From positions 19,368 through 83,367 of the forward strand of contig ONKX01000006.1 in NCBI GenBank assembly GCA_900318555.1: a stretch of 64,000 nt of DNA. Direction: 5' to 3'. Source of the DNA: an uncultured Prevotellaceae bacterium (GTDB lineage Bacteria > Bacteroidota > Bacteroidia > Bacteroidales > Bacteroidaceae). Of the stretch, positions 19,936-28,736 are shown one piece after another. The notes below the pieces were generated by a model. It was given only the letters and a program-made list of their open reading frames with translations. It ran no database searches and was not told where the DNA came from. A program made the translations under genes and the position numbers. Each line of letters starts with the position of its first letter. Positions within the stretch are counted from its first letter, which is position 1.

Positions 19936-19990
19936 TCTCTAAGGTATAATATATTACCAAGAGGTAATTTTTAGAACTTTACATGTGAAA

Positions 19991-20021
19991 GTCTCGGGCT
20001 CGAGAGAGTCCGAGACCTTTT
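19991..20021 (+). terminator. Terminator of the xus-like operon
   Basis: GTCTCGG (19991-19997) pairs with CCGAGAC (20010-20016), followed by CTTTT. It lies 55 nt after the stop of the CBM protein. Confidence 0.7.
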
Positions 20022-20137
20022 GTCAAAAAGGCATCGGCTCGAGAGAGTCCGAGACCTTTTTCTAAAGTCTCGCAGAAGCGAGAACTTTGGGAAAAGGTCC
20101 GGGGACGATTGAAAATAGTCCGAGACCTTTTTCTAAA
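19997..20137 (+). repeat. Repeated terminator-like segments ahead of the flavodoxin gene
   Basis: A 25-nt segment is repeated identically at 19997-20021 and 20036-20060. Its 3' part (AGTCCGAGACCTTTTT) recurs at 20117-20132, next to the flavodoxin start. Between the second and third copies is a hairpin (CTCGC-AGAA-GCGAG, about 20064-20088). The array could be duplicated terminators or an attenuator for the downstream gene. Confidence 0.75.
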
Positions 20138-20140
20138 AGT

Positions 20141-20941
20141 ATGAAGAAGCTTATATTATCACTTGCAGCTATGGCTACTATTTCAACAGCCTATGCACAG
20201 AAGGCACTGGTGCTTTATTATTCAGAAACGGGAACGACGAAGACCGTTGCTGAAGAGATACAGGTGCAGACGGGTGCCGACATTGAGGGAATCGAGGCTG
20301 TAGTGCCTTATTCCGGTAACTTCCAGGAGACTATTCAGCGTTCCAACCGTGAACGTGAGAGTGGTGAGACTCCTGCTCTGAAACCGCTGAAAAAGCGCGT
20401 TGCCGACTATGACGTCATCTTCCTCGGCTATCCCATTTGGTTTGGCACCTACGCCCTGCCGATTACTACGCTCGTGAAGGAACAGGACTTTGCCGGCAAG
20501 ACCGTCGTGCCGTTCTGCACCTTCGGCAGTGGTGGTCTGAACACCTCGTCGGCCGATTTGAAAAAGGCTCTGCCTAAGGCCAATATCGCCGCAGGCTATG
20601 GTGTCCGTACAGCCCGTGTGGCCGCTGCCTCCAAGGAACTCGACCGTTTCCTGAAGGAGAACGGCTATAAGCAGGGTACAGTAGAAAAGCTGCCGGACTA
20701 TTCAGTCCAGCAGCCTGTAACCGATGCCGAGCGTGCCATCTTCGATGCAGCATGCTCAAGCTACCAATTCCCATTGGGTACTCCCCAGACCTTCGGCAAG
20801 CGTGCAACCAGCGACAGCACGGACTACAAGTTCACTGTCAAGGGTCGCGGCATGAACGGCGAAGAGTCTACTTCCATCATCTACGTTACCGTTGGTAAGG
20901 CAGCTGATGCGAAGCCCGAATTCACGGAAGTGGTACGATAA
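20141..20941 (+). CDS. Exported flavodoxin-like protein
   Basis: A 266-residue flavodoxin-fold protein with an N-terminal signal peptide (ending TAYAQ), so it acts outside the cytoplasm, which is unusual for a flavodoxin. The FMN phosphate loop is seen as YSETGTTKT, followed by GYPIWFGTYALPI and the CTFGSGGLNTS loop. Start is the ATG at 20141; an in-frame TTG 54 nt upstream would read through the repeat segment and mask the signal peptide. About 60 residues after the flavodoxin core have no recognised domain. It may be a periplasmic redox protein or NAD(P)H:quinone-type reductase. It is separated from the glycan operon by terminator repeats. Confidence 0.85.
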   Translation: MKKLILSLAAMATISTAYAQKALVLYYSETGTTKTVAEEIQVQTGADIEGIEAVVPYSGNFQETIQRSNRERESGETPALKPLKKRVADYDVIFLGYPIWFGTYALPITTLVKEQDFAGKTVVPFCTFGSGGLNTSSADLKKALPKANIAAGYGVRTARVAAASKELDRFLKENGYKQGTVEKLPDYSVQQPVTDAERAIFDAACSSYQFPLGTPQTFGKRATSDSTDYKFTVKGRGMNGEESTSIIYVTVGKAADAKPEFTEVVR

Positions 20942-20962
20942 ACGTAACCACTTGGTTAAAAC

Positions 20963-20989
20963 AAAAGGCTCCCGCGTTGGGAGCCTTTT
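20963..20989. terminator. Bidirectional terminator between convergent genes
   Basis: AAAAGGCTCCC (20963-20973) pairs perfectly with GGGAGCCTTTT (20979-20989) across a 5-nt loop. It serves the flavodoxin gene and the converging minus-strand operon that ends at 20995. Confidence 0.88.
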
Positions 20990-20994
20990 GTTTC

Positions 20995-21567
20995 TTAGTC
21001 ATCCGGATTACCTTTGTAGTGGAAAGGCTGGATGTTGGGATTATCTCCCGTGTACATGTCAGGTACTGTGGCGTCCTTGATGAGCTTCTGATTATAGTCA
21101 CCGCGTACGGCGCCGGTATTCATCAGGAGGTCAGAGTACTTGACAGTTGGGATGACAATGCCGAAGATACCGATACCTACGCGCACACCCTCAGGATGGA
21201 TGTTGTTGATGATGCGTGCTGTCTTGAAGAATGTGTGCGGATAAATCTCCAGTTTGTTCAATTTCTTGTAGGTCTCCCACAGCTCGGGATTCACCTCCGT
21301 ACTGTCGGCATGGGTGAAGATACGTCCCAAGTTGCCTACGTAGTCGTCGATGACATCACTTTCAATGCTGTCGCTGGACTCAATACATTCCGTGATGTTG
21401 TCTTCTATCTGCCAGCGCATATAGCTGTCAGAAGGACGTGAGATGGCTGCAACAATCAGCAGTACGATACAGATGACTGCACAAATGACAATCTTTCCGA
21501 GACAACTGCCGGTGAATTGCTGGGCAGCGCTCTGTTTCTTGTAGGTGTTAGGGTTAAACTGTTCCAT
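20995..21567 (-). CDS. Small single-pass membrane protein of unknown function
   Basis: A 190-residue protein I do not recognise. A polar N terminus rich in Gln/Asn is followed by one transmembrane helix at about 25-43, then a soluble domain of about 145 residues, probably periplasmic, containing HTFFKTARIINNIHPEG and GIFGIVIPTVKYSDLL. It is the last gene of the minus-strand operon downstream of folE, separated from it by a heptamer array. No catalytic residues stand out. Confidence 0.75.
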   Translation of the reverse strand: MEQFNPNTYKKQSAAQQFTGSCLGKIVICAVICIVLLIVAAISRPSDSYMRWQIEDNITECIESSDSIESDVIDDYVGNLGRIFTHADSTEVNPELWETYKKLNKLEIYPHTFFKTARIINNIHPEGVRVGIGIFGIVIPTVKYSDLLMNTGAVRGDYNQKLIKDATVPDMYTGDNPNIQPFHYKGNPDD

Positions 21568-21581
21568 GTTTATTTTTTTAG

Positions 21582-21609
21582 TTGTTTAGGGTTTAGGGGT
21601 TAGTGACTA
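21582..21609 (-). repeat. Heptamer array TTGTTTA/GGGTTTA
   Basis: Four degenerate 7-bp units (TTGTTTA, GGGTTTA, GGGGTTA, GTGACTA on the plus strand); the last contains the folE stop codon. Confidence 0.65.
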
Positions 21610-22188
21610 TTGATTATGCAATAGATTCATGAATTCCTGACGGGTCTTGGCTTGGTTGAAGGCGCCGCTGAATTCGCTGGTGGTGGTGATACTATTCTGT
21701 TTCTCCACACCGCGCATCTGCATACACATATGGCGGGCCTCAATGACAACCATGACACCCAGTGGGTGCAATGTCTCCTGGATGCACTGCTTGATTTGCA
21801 GCGTCATACGTTCCTGGACCTGCAGCCGGTGGGCATAGATGTCCACCACACGGGCAATCTTCGACAGTCCCGTGATGTAACCGTTAGGAATATAGGCAAC
21901 GTGTGCCTTGCCGTAGAACGGCAGCATATGGTGTTCGCAGAGTGAGAAGAAGTCAATGTCCTTGACAATAACCATCTGCGAGTAATCTTCGCGGAATAAT
22001 GCCTGACGCAGTATCTCGTGGGCGTCCTGCTCGTAGCCTTGTGTCAGGAACTGCATGGCCTTGGCCACGCGCATCGGGGTCTTTTGCAGCCCCTCACGGT
22101 CAGGATTCTCGCCCAACAATTCCAGGATGCGGTGGTATTGTGCTGCCAACTCATCCAGTCCTGCGCGATATTCGTATTCTTCTGCCAT
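21607..22188 (-). CDS. folE: GTP cyclohydrolase I
   Basis: A 193-residue cytoplasmic enzyme converting GTP to 7,8-dihydroneopterin triphosphate, the first step of folate (and queuosine precursor) synthesis. The zinc ligands Cys84, His87 ([10 protein letters not shown]) and Cys155 (RHMCMQMRG) are present, so it is the Zn-dependent FolE type. Length is normal. Its ATG follows immediately after the TAA of the SPOR gene, so the two are translationally linked. It shares the window with queF and yhhQ, which act on queuosine, but not their operon. Confidence 0.95.
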   Translation of the reverse strand: MAEEYEYRAGLDELAAQYHRILELLGENPDREGLQKTPMRVAKAMQFLTQGYEQDAHEILRQALFREDYSQMVIVKDIDFFSLCEHHMLPFYGKAHVAYIPNGYITGLSKIARVVDIYAHRLQVQERMTLQIKQCIQETLHPLGVMVVIEARHMCMQMRGVEKQNSITTTSEFSGAFNQAKTRQEFMNLLHNQ

Positions 22189-22779
22189 TTAGTCGTAAAC
22201 TGTTATTTTACCTTTGACGATGATAGCCTCCTTAAAGCCCATGTTCCGCAGACTGAGCAGCATCTGGTGTGCTTCCTCGTAGGTGCGGTAGTTGCCCACA
22301 CGGCATATCCATCGTGGGGAGATGAAATGAGTATAGACAGGAACTTCGGGGTAACAGCCTTTGATTCTGCTGGCCACGCTTTCAGCCTGTATGCGGTCTT
22401 TGCGTGAGTTGCCGCCGGCATAGGCCTGTACACGATAGCCAGTGACCTTCGTACCGCCAGTCCTGATCTTCTTGGTAATCTCCACGGGTGCCTCCTCGGC
22501 GGTGGTGCCGTTGTCAGGAGTGGTGGTAGGTTTCGTTGTTGTCGTAGATGAGGTAGGGTTGGTAGGTTTCGTAGGGGAGGTTGGGGTGGTAGGTTTTGTA
22601 GTAGTTGTTGCAGCACCGAGAACGGCACTGTTTACCAACTGGTCTATCTCCGCACTCTCCTCAATGGTCACCGTACCCTGTCCCGCCTTCTTCTGCTGGA
22701 CACGCTGGGTAAACGTCTGTGCACTGGCATTGACGACAATGCCAGCACACAGCGTGAAAAATAGGATGAGACGTCTCAT
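22189..22779 (-). CDS. SPOR-domain cell-envelope protein
   Basis: A 196-residue secreted protein. The ATG at 22779 gives signal peptide MRRLILFFTLCAGIVVNASA. A long Thr/Pro-rich linker (about 60-110) is followed by a C-terminal SPOR domain (GYRVQAYAGGN to the end), which in known proteins binds denuded peptidoglycan at division sites. The linker DNA is low-complexity and likely prone to length change. The gene begins right after the tpiA stop and abuts folE. Confidence 0.87.
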   Translation of the reverse strand: MRRLILFFTLCAGIVVNASAQTFTQRVQQKKAGQGTVTIEESAEIDQLVNSAVLGAATTTTKPTTPTSPTKPTNPTSSTTTTKPTTTPDNGTTAEEAPVEITKKIRTGGTKVTGYRVQAYAGGNSRKDRIQAESVASRIKGCYPEVPVYTHFISPRWICRVGNYRTYEEAHQMLLSLRNMGFKEAIIVKGKITVYD

Positions 22780-22781
22780 TA

Positions 22782-23543
22782 TTACTTCTTCCATGCATCG
22801 ATGATGCCCTTGAAGTCTGCGCACTTCAGCGAAGCACCGCCGATGAGACCACCGTCGATGTCAGCCTTGGCAAACAGTTCAGGGGCGTTAGAGGCCTTGC
22901 ACGAACCACCATACAGGATGCTGGTGTCGTCGGCAACAGCCTGACCATATTTCTCAGCTACGATAGAGCGGATGTAGGCGTGAATCTCCTCAGCCTGCTC
23001 AGCAGTAGCGGTCTTACCGGTACCGATGGCCCAGATGGGCTCGTAAGCGATGACGATATTCTTGAACTCCTCTTCGCTGAGGTTGAATACGCTACCCTCG
23101 AGTTCGGCCTTTACAACCTCGTTCTGCTTGTTAGCCTCACGCTCTGCCAGTGTCTCACCGATGCAGAAGATAACCTTCAGACCGTTCTTCAGTGCCAGCA
23201 GCACCTTCTCCTTCAGGATCTCGGGAGTCTCCTTGTAGTACTCTCGACGCTCAGAGTGACCCAGAATGACATACTGAGCACCTGTGCTCTTCACCATCTC
23301 GGCGCTCACCTCACCCGTGAAGGCACCCTTCTCCTTGTCAGCGCAGTTCTCGGCACCCAGACCTACCAGCTGTGCATCCAATACGTTAGCGACTGATGCC
23401 AGGTGGATAAACGGTGTGCAGATAATCACGTCACAGTTGGGCTTGTCAGCCTTCAGTGCGTCGTTCAGTTCCTTTGCCAGGGCAATGCCCTCCTGCAGGT
23501 TCAGGTTCATTTTCCAGTTGCCTGCTACGATTTTCTTTCTCAT
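22782..23543 (-). CDS. tpiA: Triosephosphate isomerase (internal start within the longer frame)
   Basis: Reading from the internal ATG at 23541-23543 gives a 253-residue TpiA of normal length, interconverting glyceraldehyde-3-phosphate and dihydroxyacetone phosphate in glycolysis. Lys in GNWKMN, His in GHSERR and Glu in [11 protein letters not shown] form the catalytic set. The 25 nt before the ATG are AT-rich (TTTAAAAGTAACACAACA), typical of a Bacteroidetes initiation region. Whether this or the fused product is made cannot be settled from sequence. Confidence 0.85.
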   Translation of the reverse strand: MRKKIVAGNWKMNLNLQEGIALAKELNDALKADKPNCDVIICTPFIHLASVANVLDAQLVGLGAENCADKEKGAFTGEVSAEMVKSTGAQYVILGHSERREYYKETPEILKEKVLLALKNGLKVIFCIGETLAEREANKQNEVVKAELEGSVFNLSEEEFKNIVIAYEPIWAIGTGKTATAEQAEEIHAYIRSIVAEKYGQAVADDTSILYGGSCKASNAPELFAKADIDGGLIGGASLKCADFKGIIDAWKK

Positions 23544-24719
23544 TGTTGTGTTACTTTTAAATTGTTGATTGATATCTTTGTTTGATACTTTTTTCTTCTT
23601 AAGCCATTGTGTCCATGTCCACAGCCTGTCGGCAATGACCAAGAGCACGAGCGGCAGCACATACCAAAGCAGAATGACCAGAATCTTGCCGGGTACCGAA
23701 TTGCCGGGCAGCTGCCCCAGTGCCGTATGTTCCAGACGTCCGTCCAGAGCCTGTTCGTCCGGCAGCCGGTTGTGGCTCCACTTACGGATAATGACGCCGT
23801 CCTTCAACAACAGCACGCCGGGATTGCTGCGAATCATCGTCTTCAGTGTCGTCTCGTCGGTCTGACAGTACGGATATTCCGCTCCTGTCGTCTCGCGCCA
23901 TGTGTTGATGGCCTCTGGTCCGCTGGCCGTCAGACAGTAGAACGGGTATCCGTTTCCGGCAGCATATTCATACAGCAGGTTGATGCGGTCTAGCTGACTG
24001 TCGTCGGCCTGTTCCAAGTGCGGTGCCGCCATCAGGAACGTATAGCCTTTGTTCAATAGCATCGGTTCCGTGATATCGTCGCCCTCGGCGATTCGTTCCA
24101 CGAAGAAGTCGACGTATGGCGAGTCCTGTCCATCCATCATCTTCTGCCATCCCTCGCGCAGATTCGTTCCTACGTGGTAAGGGCGGAAATCGAAGTAGGG
24201 CAGGTTGTACAGCGACCATCCCGACACGGCCAATATGAATATCGCCGTATAGTTGATGACAATCCACTGGTTGCTCTTCGACACGAAGCGCATCATGTCC
24301 AGTGGCCGCCACGCCACGAGGACGGCACATGCCAGCAGCACGACATTCTTCCAGAACGTCTGCCAGTTGGTCAAAACCAGCGCGTCACCGAAACATCCGC
24401 AGTCGCTTACGGGGTCGGCCACTGCCAACCACAACGTCAGCGGAGTCATCACGAGCATCACCAGCAATACCAATCGCGACACCAGTCGGCGGCGGATGGC
24501 GAACATCAGGCAGATGCCCAACACAAATTCAACGGCCGACAACAGCACGGAAGCTCCCAGCGTCACGAAGTCAGGCAGTGTTCTGCCCAACTCCATCGCC
24601 GTCAGGTAGTCGGCTATCTTATATTGTGTGCCCAGCGGGTCAACGGCCTTCACGAATCCTGACAGAATCAGTACGGTGGCCAATACAAACCGGGCTATGT
24701 TGACTATCGTCTTTCTCAA
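22782..24719 (-). CDS. DoxX/MauE-type membrane protein continuous in frame with triosephosphate isomerase
   Basis: One open frame of 645 codons. Residues 1-391 are a DoxX/MauE-family membrane protein: four transmembrane helices, the SDCGCFGD cysteine motif near 105-112, a thioredoxin-like periplasmic domain without CxxC (about 200-320), and a last helix near 350. Residues 392-645 are a complete TpiA starting [13 protein letters not shown]. The joining stretch ([16 protein letters not shown]) is encoded by AT-rich DNA that looks like an ordinary Bacteroidetes leader, so the upstream gene has probably lost its stop and TpiA may still initiate on its own. TpiA is cytosolic and the last helix could place it there, so a real fusion is also possible. 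The start overlaps the DUF1599 stop by 4 nt. Confidence 0.8.
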   Translation of the reverse strand: MRKTIVNIARFVLATVLILSGFVKAVDPLGTQYKIADYLTAMELGRTLPDFVTLGASVLLSAVEFVLGICLMFAIRRRLVSRLVLLVMLVMTPLTLWLAVADPVSDCGCFGDALVLTNWQTFWKNVVLLACAVLVAWRPLDMMRFVSKSNQWIVINYTAIFILAVSGWSLYNLPYFDFRPYHVGTNLREGWQKMMDGQDSPYVDFFVERIAEGDDITEPMLLNKGYTFLMAAPHLEQADDSQLDRINLLYEYAAGNGYPFYCLTASGPEAINTWRETTGAEYPYCQTDETTLKTMIRSNPGVLLLKDGVIIRKWSHNRLPDEQALDGRLEHTALGQLPGNSVPGKILVILLWYVLPLVLLVIADRLWTWTQWLKKKKVSNKDINQQFKSNTTMRKKIVAGNWKMNLNLQEGIALAKELNDALKADKPNCDVIICTPFIHLASVANVLDAQLVGLGAENCADKEKGAFTGEVSAEMVKSTGAQYVILGHSERREYYKETPEILKEKVLLALKNGLKVIFCIGETLAEREANKQNEVVKAELEGSVFNLSEEEFKNIVIAYEPIWAIGTGKTATAEQAEEIHAYIRSIVAEKYGQAVADDTSILYGGSCKASNAPELFAKADIDGGLIGGASLKCADFKGIIDAWKK

Positions 24720-25270
24720 TGCTCTTCTTTCAACTTTATGGCGCCAAACACGGCGTAGTTGATGATATCCATGTAGTTGGCGTCGATGCCTTCGCTGACT
24801 AGCGTCTCACCGCCGAGGTTCTCAATCTCCTTGATGCGCTCAATCTTCGTCAGGATGAAGTCCGTATAGCTGCTCACCCGCATACCACGCCACGCCTCGT
24901 CGTAGTCGTGGTTCTTGCGTTTCATCAGTTCCAGCGCTTCGTTGGCATACTTGTCATACAGCTTCATGGCTTCTTCGACACTGATATCCACCGTATCGCT
25001 GAATCCGTTGTATATCTGGATGAGTCCTACAATACCGTAGTTGATGAGTGCGATGAACTCTGGTCGGATACCTTCTCCCACCAGCGACTCCTTCTTGATT
25101 TCCAGCGAACGGATACGCTTGGCCTTGATAAACAGCTGGTCGGTCAGCGACGATGGTCGCAATATACGCCATGAAGCCCCGTAGTCGTGGAGCTTCTTTT
25201 CGAACAGCGTACGGCATTCACCGATAATCTGTTCAAACTGGCGATTGGTTATTTCAAAATTACTTTCCAT
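24716..25270 (-). CDS. DUF1599 family protein (duplicated domain)
   Basis: A 184-residue cytoplasmic protein made of two repeats of the DUF1599 (nucleotide-modification-associated domain 1) unit: [20 protein letters not shown] in the first half and [20 protein letters not shown] in the second. The function of this family in housekeeping operons is not established; a link to nucleotide metabolism has been proposed. It overlaps the next gene by 4 nt (ATGA). Confidence 0.87.
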   Translation of the reverse strand: MESNFEITNRQFEQIIGECRTLFEKKLHDYGASWRILRPSSLTDQLFIKAKRIRSLEIKKESLVGEGIRPEFIALINYGIVGLIQIYNGFSDTVDISVEEAMKLYDKYANEALELMKRKNHDYDEAWRGMRVSSYTDFILTKIERIKEIENLGGETLVSEGIDANYMDIINYAVFGAIKLKEEH

Positions 25271-25271
25271 T

Positions 25272-25303
25272 TCTTACCTCTTACCTCTCACCTCTTACCT
25301 CTT
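25272..25303 (-). repeat. Heptamer array CTTACCT
   Basis: About 4.5 units of CTTACCT/CTCACCT fill the gap between the PAP2 gene and the DUF1599 gene and include the PAP2 stop codon. Confidence 0.75.
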
Positions 25304-27104
25304 AAAGATTCACCATGAACGACAGTCCGATGGTAACGTAATTCATTTTCTTCTCCTTCTTGTAAACGATTGGGTCGAGCAACATGTAAAAAGGTGATAC
25401 GATGCTGGTGTTCAACAGGTCGTAAGTCGTTGGCGTCACCGCATGCTTCATAAAGTTGAACGTGTCGCCGGTCAGTGTGAAGGTCTTCTTCGTATAGTCG
25501 TAGTCAACGAACAGACGCCACGAGAAGTTTGACTTATACTTGTAGGTCAGTGAAATACCCGTACCCCACGACGTAGAACTCTTCGCACCCAGTGTCACGT
25601 AGTCCCAATCGACGTTGTATGTTTCGCCAGTAGACTTAGGGTCTTGTAGAATGAACCAGCGGCCGGTTTCATCCTCGTAGATCTTACCGTTAGAAACCCA
25701 TAGATCGTATGGAATATCCTTGACATTACCCTCTGCATGACCGTCAATATCGAGTTCCTGTGTGAACGAACGTCCGATGAGCAACTTGGTGCCAAGGGCA
25801 AATTGCTTGCTTAAGGGAATATTGAAGTAGAGACCACCGCTGACGGTGAATTCTGCCAGATGGTCACTCTTCACCGTACCAGTCAGGTTCGTGACGGGCA
25901 GACCGCCTTCACTGAGAGACGCTAAGGGGAAAGTCTGTCGAGCTTCCTCATATACTGGAGCTACCATCGTGGACCAATAGTCGGTGGGGTCATCTGTGGA
26001 GATGTAGTTAAACTGTCCGAAACTCTTTGCAGACATAGCACGAACACGTAAACGTCCACCGACACCAATATATTTATTAAAGAAATAGGCGCCCTCGGCA
26101 TCCACCACAGTAGCAGCACGGAACTGTATGCGACTATCTTCGGATTCTACATCGCCGATTTCCATAATTCCGTATTTCTCACGATCCTGCAGGTCAGCAA
26201 GGCTGAAGTCTATATCCTTGCCGCCAAGACCTACACCCATCGAAATGCCGAAGAATGAAGGGTTCTCGAAGTCCATCTGCAGATCATTGCGCAACAGGCC
26301 CTTGCCCTTGAACAGCAGGTCGCTAAAGGCGTAACCGAGCTCTGTGGACAGGATACCGATACCGGCACCCGACATGACGTCAGAAACCCAGTGACGGTTG
26401 TTCAGTACACGCATCACACCTGTAGCAGTAGCCACACCATAGCCGGCTACTGAGAACCACGGTGAGCGCGTCAGACCGTATTCCTTGTGCAGCAATGTGG
26501 CACCGACGAACGACGTGGCTGTATGGCCTGAGGGCCATGAATTTGCCTGCGAACCGTCAGGACGCATCTCCTTGGCGGTATATTTGATGCCATTCACGAG
26601 GGCGGCCATCAATCCGTAGGACATTGCTGCGCTGGCCAGCAGTCGGGGCCAGTCACTACGGCCTTCGTATCCACCCAGCTTCAGACCAACCGTCAAGGCC
26701 GGACCGAAATACTGTGTATAGTCGTCAATACCTGTTTTGAAGTCCGTCAACAACTGCGTATTCTTCTTGCCGTCCTTATTGTTTACGCGGAACATAGCCT
26801 TGTCGCCCTTGATGAGCATACCAGCTATAAACAAGGGAACGCCTACGAATGTCATGTCGTCCATGAACTTATAAGGCTTCACGCCGGGATTGGTCTTCGA
26901 CTTGAAGAAATCGAAGTCCATCTTCGGTGAAGCCTCGGGTGCCTTCATGTCCAGTGTCAACACATCAGTTGCCGGAACGCTTACCAACTCTGCCTTCATC
27001 TCGGGGACTTCCAACTTCAGTGGCTCCGTTGTTGTGAAATTACTTGCGGTCGCAAAACTGCACATTCCGCAGACTAATATGGCCAGAATAGCTCGTAGTT
27101 TCAT
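25302..27104 (-). CDS. PAP2-family phosphatase with C-terminal beta-barrel-like domain
   Basis: A 600-residue envelope protein with a signal peptide (about 1-20). The PAP2 phosphatase core at about 85-260 has all three motifs: K174-x6-R181-P182, PSGH at 191-194, and R232-x5-H238-x3-D242. Residues about 270-600 have alternating beta-strand patterns ending in MNYVTIGLSFMVNL, like an outer-membrane barrel. It probably dephosphorylates a lipid (undecaprenyl pyrophosphate, lipid A or phosphatidylglycerol-phosphate type) at the periplasmic face. It is the first gene of a minus-strand operon reaching 20995. The substrate is unknown. Confidence 0.87.
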   Translation of the reverse strand: MKLRAILAILVCGMCSFATASNFTTTEPLKLEVPEMKAELVSVPATDVLTLDMKAPEASPKMDFDFFKSKTNPGVKPYKFMDDMTFVGVPLFIAGMLIKGDKAMFRVNNKDGKKNTQLLTDFKTGIDDYTQYFGPALTVGLKLGGYEGRSDWPRLLASAAMSYGLMAALVNGIKYTAKEMRPDGSQANSWPSGHTATSFVGATLLHKEYGLTRSPWFSVAGYGVATATGVMRVLNNRHWVSDVMSGAGIGILSTELGYAFSDLLFKGKGLLRNDLQMDFENPSFFGISMGVGLGGKDIDFSLADLQDREKYGIMEIGDVESEDSRIQFRAATVVDAEGAYFFNKYIGVGGRLRVRAMSAKSFGQFNYISTDDPTDYWSTMVAPVYEEARQTFPLASLSEGGLPVTNLTGTVKSDHLAEFTVSGGLYFNIPLSKQFALGTKLLIGRSFTQELDIDGHAEGNVKDIPYDLWVSNGKIYEDETGRWFILQDPKSTGETYNVDWDYVTLGAKSSTSWGTGISLTYKYKSNFSWRLFVDYDYTKKTFTLTGDTFNFMKHAVTPTTYDLLNTSIVSPFYMLLDPIVYKKEKKMNYVTIGLSFMVNL

Positions 27105-27138
27105 CGTTTAATACCTTTAATATTATTATATTTGGGTG

Positions 27139-27146
27139 CAAAGATA
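27139..27146 (-). promoter_or_regulatory. -7 promoter box of the PAP2 operon
   Basis: The minus strand reads TATCTTTG (TAnnTTTG), 35 nt upstream of the PAP2 start codon. Confidence 0.65.
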
Positions 27147-27188
27147 ATAAAAAAATCTAAATTATCTCTCTAAACCCTAAATTTTTTG

Positions 27189-27196
27189 TACTTTTG
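27189..27196 (+). promoter_or_regulatory. -7 promoter box of cca
   Basis: TACTTTTG (TAnnTTTG) puts transcription start near 27203, 21 nt before the cca ATG. It also rules out the in-frame TTG at 27194 as the start. Confidence 0.7.
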
Positions 27197-27223
27197 CAGC
27201 CGCATTCATTGATTTTACGCAAA

Positions 27224-28735
27224 ATGAAACTATATTCGGACGCAGCACTGGCAAAGATATTGGACAAAGATATCTTCCATCTCATCGGCAATGTTGCCGA
27301 CGAGTTGGGGGTGGAGTGTTACGTCGTCGGGGGTTACGTACGCGATATATTCCTCGAACGGCCGTCTGACGATATCGATGTCGTCGTCGTCGGTTCGGGT
27401 ATCCGTGTTGCTGAGGCCCTGAAACAGCGTCTTGGCCGTCGTGCCCATCTCTCGGTATTCCGCAATTTCGGTACTGCCCAGGTGAAGGTGGCAGTTGGTA
27501 ATTGGCAGTTAGCTAATAGCCAAGGGCCAAGAGCCAAGAGCCTCGAAATAGAGTTCGTGGGGGCACGAAAGGAAAGCTACAGCCACGACTCGCGCAAACC
27601 CATTGTTGAGGACGGCACACTGGAAGACGACCAGAATCGCCGTGACTTCACCATCAATGCGATGGCTATCTGTCTGAACCACAGTCGCTTCGGACAACTC
27701 GTCGATCCCTTCAACGGCATTGCTGACCTCGAGGATGGCATCATTGCCACGCCGCTCGACCCTGAGGTGACATTCTCTGACGATCCGTTGCGCATGATGC
27801 GTTGTATTCGTTTTGCTACGCAGCTGAACTTCCAGATTGAGGACGAGACTTTCGAGGCCCTGCAACGGATGGCTGCACGTATCAAGATTGTCAGTGCCGA
27901 ACGTATCGAGGTGGAACTGAACAAAATCATGATGGCACCCCATCCGAGTATTGGTTTCGAACTGCTCCAACGTTCGGGACTGCTTCAGATTATTCTGCCC
28001 GAACTCGCAGCTCTTGACATCGTTGAAAAGCGTGACAACCGTGCTCATAAAAACAATTTCTATCATACCCTCGAAGTCCTCGAAAACGTCGCAAGAGCCA
28101 ACTGCCAAGAGCCAATGGTTAATAGCCAAAATATCCTTTGGCTCCGTTGGGCGGCCTTGCTGCATGATGTGGGAAAGACCAAGTCCAAACGCTGGGAACC
28201 GGGTATTGGCTGGACCTTCCACAACCACAATACCATCGGTGCACGTATGGTGCCACAGATCTTCCGGCGCCTCAAACTCCCCATGGGTGCCGAGATGAAG
28301 TATGTCCAGCTGCTCGTCGACCTCCATATGCGACCGCAGGTCATTGCTGACAGCGAGGTTACTGACTCCGCCGTGCGCCGTCTGTTAAACGATGCCGGCG
28401 ACTACATCGACGACCTTATGCTGCTCTGCGAGGCGGATATTACATCGAAGAACGAGGTAAAAAAACGGATGTTCCTTGAGAATTTCCGTATGGTTCGCGA
28501 AAAACTTGCCGACCTCCAGGTCAAAGACTACAAACGCCTCCTCCAGCCTGTCATCGATGGTAATGAGATCATGGAACTCTTCCATCTGCAGCCTTCCCGC
28601 GAGGTGGGTGTCCTCAAGCAATACCTCAAGGATGCCGTCCTTGACAACCGTGTGGAAAACGAGCATGAGCCGCTGATGGCTCTCCTTCTCGAAAAAGCCC
28701 GCCAAATGGGTCTGATATCTTTACAGTCATCATAA
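27224..28735 (+). CDS. cca: CCA tRNA nucleotidyltransferase / poly(A) polymerase family with HD domain
   Basis: A 503-residue enzyme that adds or repairs the tRNA 3' CCA end. The class II nucleotidyltransferase head has GGYVRD and the metal-binding DDIDV, then EDGTLEDDQNRRDFTINAMA. A C-terminal HD-type domain has LLHDVGKTK and HNHNTIGA. Two low-complexity segments break the conserved sequence, at residues about 90-106 (NWQLANSQGPRAKS) and 290-302 (NCQEPMVNSQNI). They are encoded by 7-bp-period arrays like those found between genes. The catalytic motifs are intact, so the enzyme is probably active. Start is the ATG at 27224, behind the promoter. Confidence 0.93.
   Translation: MKLYSDAALAKILDKDIFHLIGNVADELGVECYVVGGYVRDIFLERPSDDIDVVVVGSGIRVAEALKQRLGRRAHLSVFRNFGTAQVKVAVGNWQLANSQGPRAKSLEIEFVGARKESYSHDSRKPIVEDGTLEDDQNRRDFTINAMAICLNHSRFGQLVDPFNGIADLEDGIIATPLDPEVTFSDDPLRMMRCIRFATQLNFQIEDETFEALQRMAARIKIVSAERIEVELNKIMMAPHPSIGFELLQRSGLLQIILPELAALDIVEKRDNRAHKNNFYHTLEVLENVARANCQEPMVNSQNILWLRWAALLHDVGKTKSKRWEPGIGWTFHNHNTIGARMVPQIFRRLKLPMGAEMKYVQLLVDLHMRPQVIADSEVTDSAVRRLLNDAGDYIDDLMLLCEADITSKNEVKKRMFLENFRMVREKLADLQVKDYKRLLQPVIDGNEIMELFHLQPSREVGVLKQYLKDAVLDNRVENEHEPLMALLLEKARQMGLISLQSS
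27494..27542 (+). repeat. Heptamer array inside cca
   Basis: Seven 7-bp units in register, ending AATAGCC, AAGGGCC, AAGAGCC, AAGAGCC. The array encodes a non-conserved insertion in the nucleotidyltransferase head domain. Confidence 0.75.
28092..28126 (+). repeat. Second heptamer array inside cca
   Basis: Five 7-bp units (CAAGAGC, CAACTGC, CAAGAGC, CAATGGT, TAATAGC), sharing the AAGAGCC/AATAGCC vocabulary of the array 550 nt upstream. Confidence 0.72.
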
Positions 28736-28736
28736 C

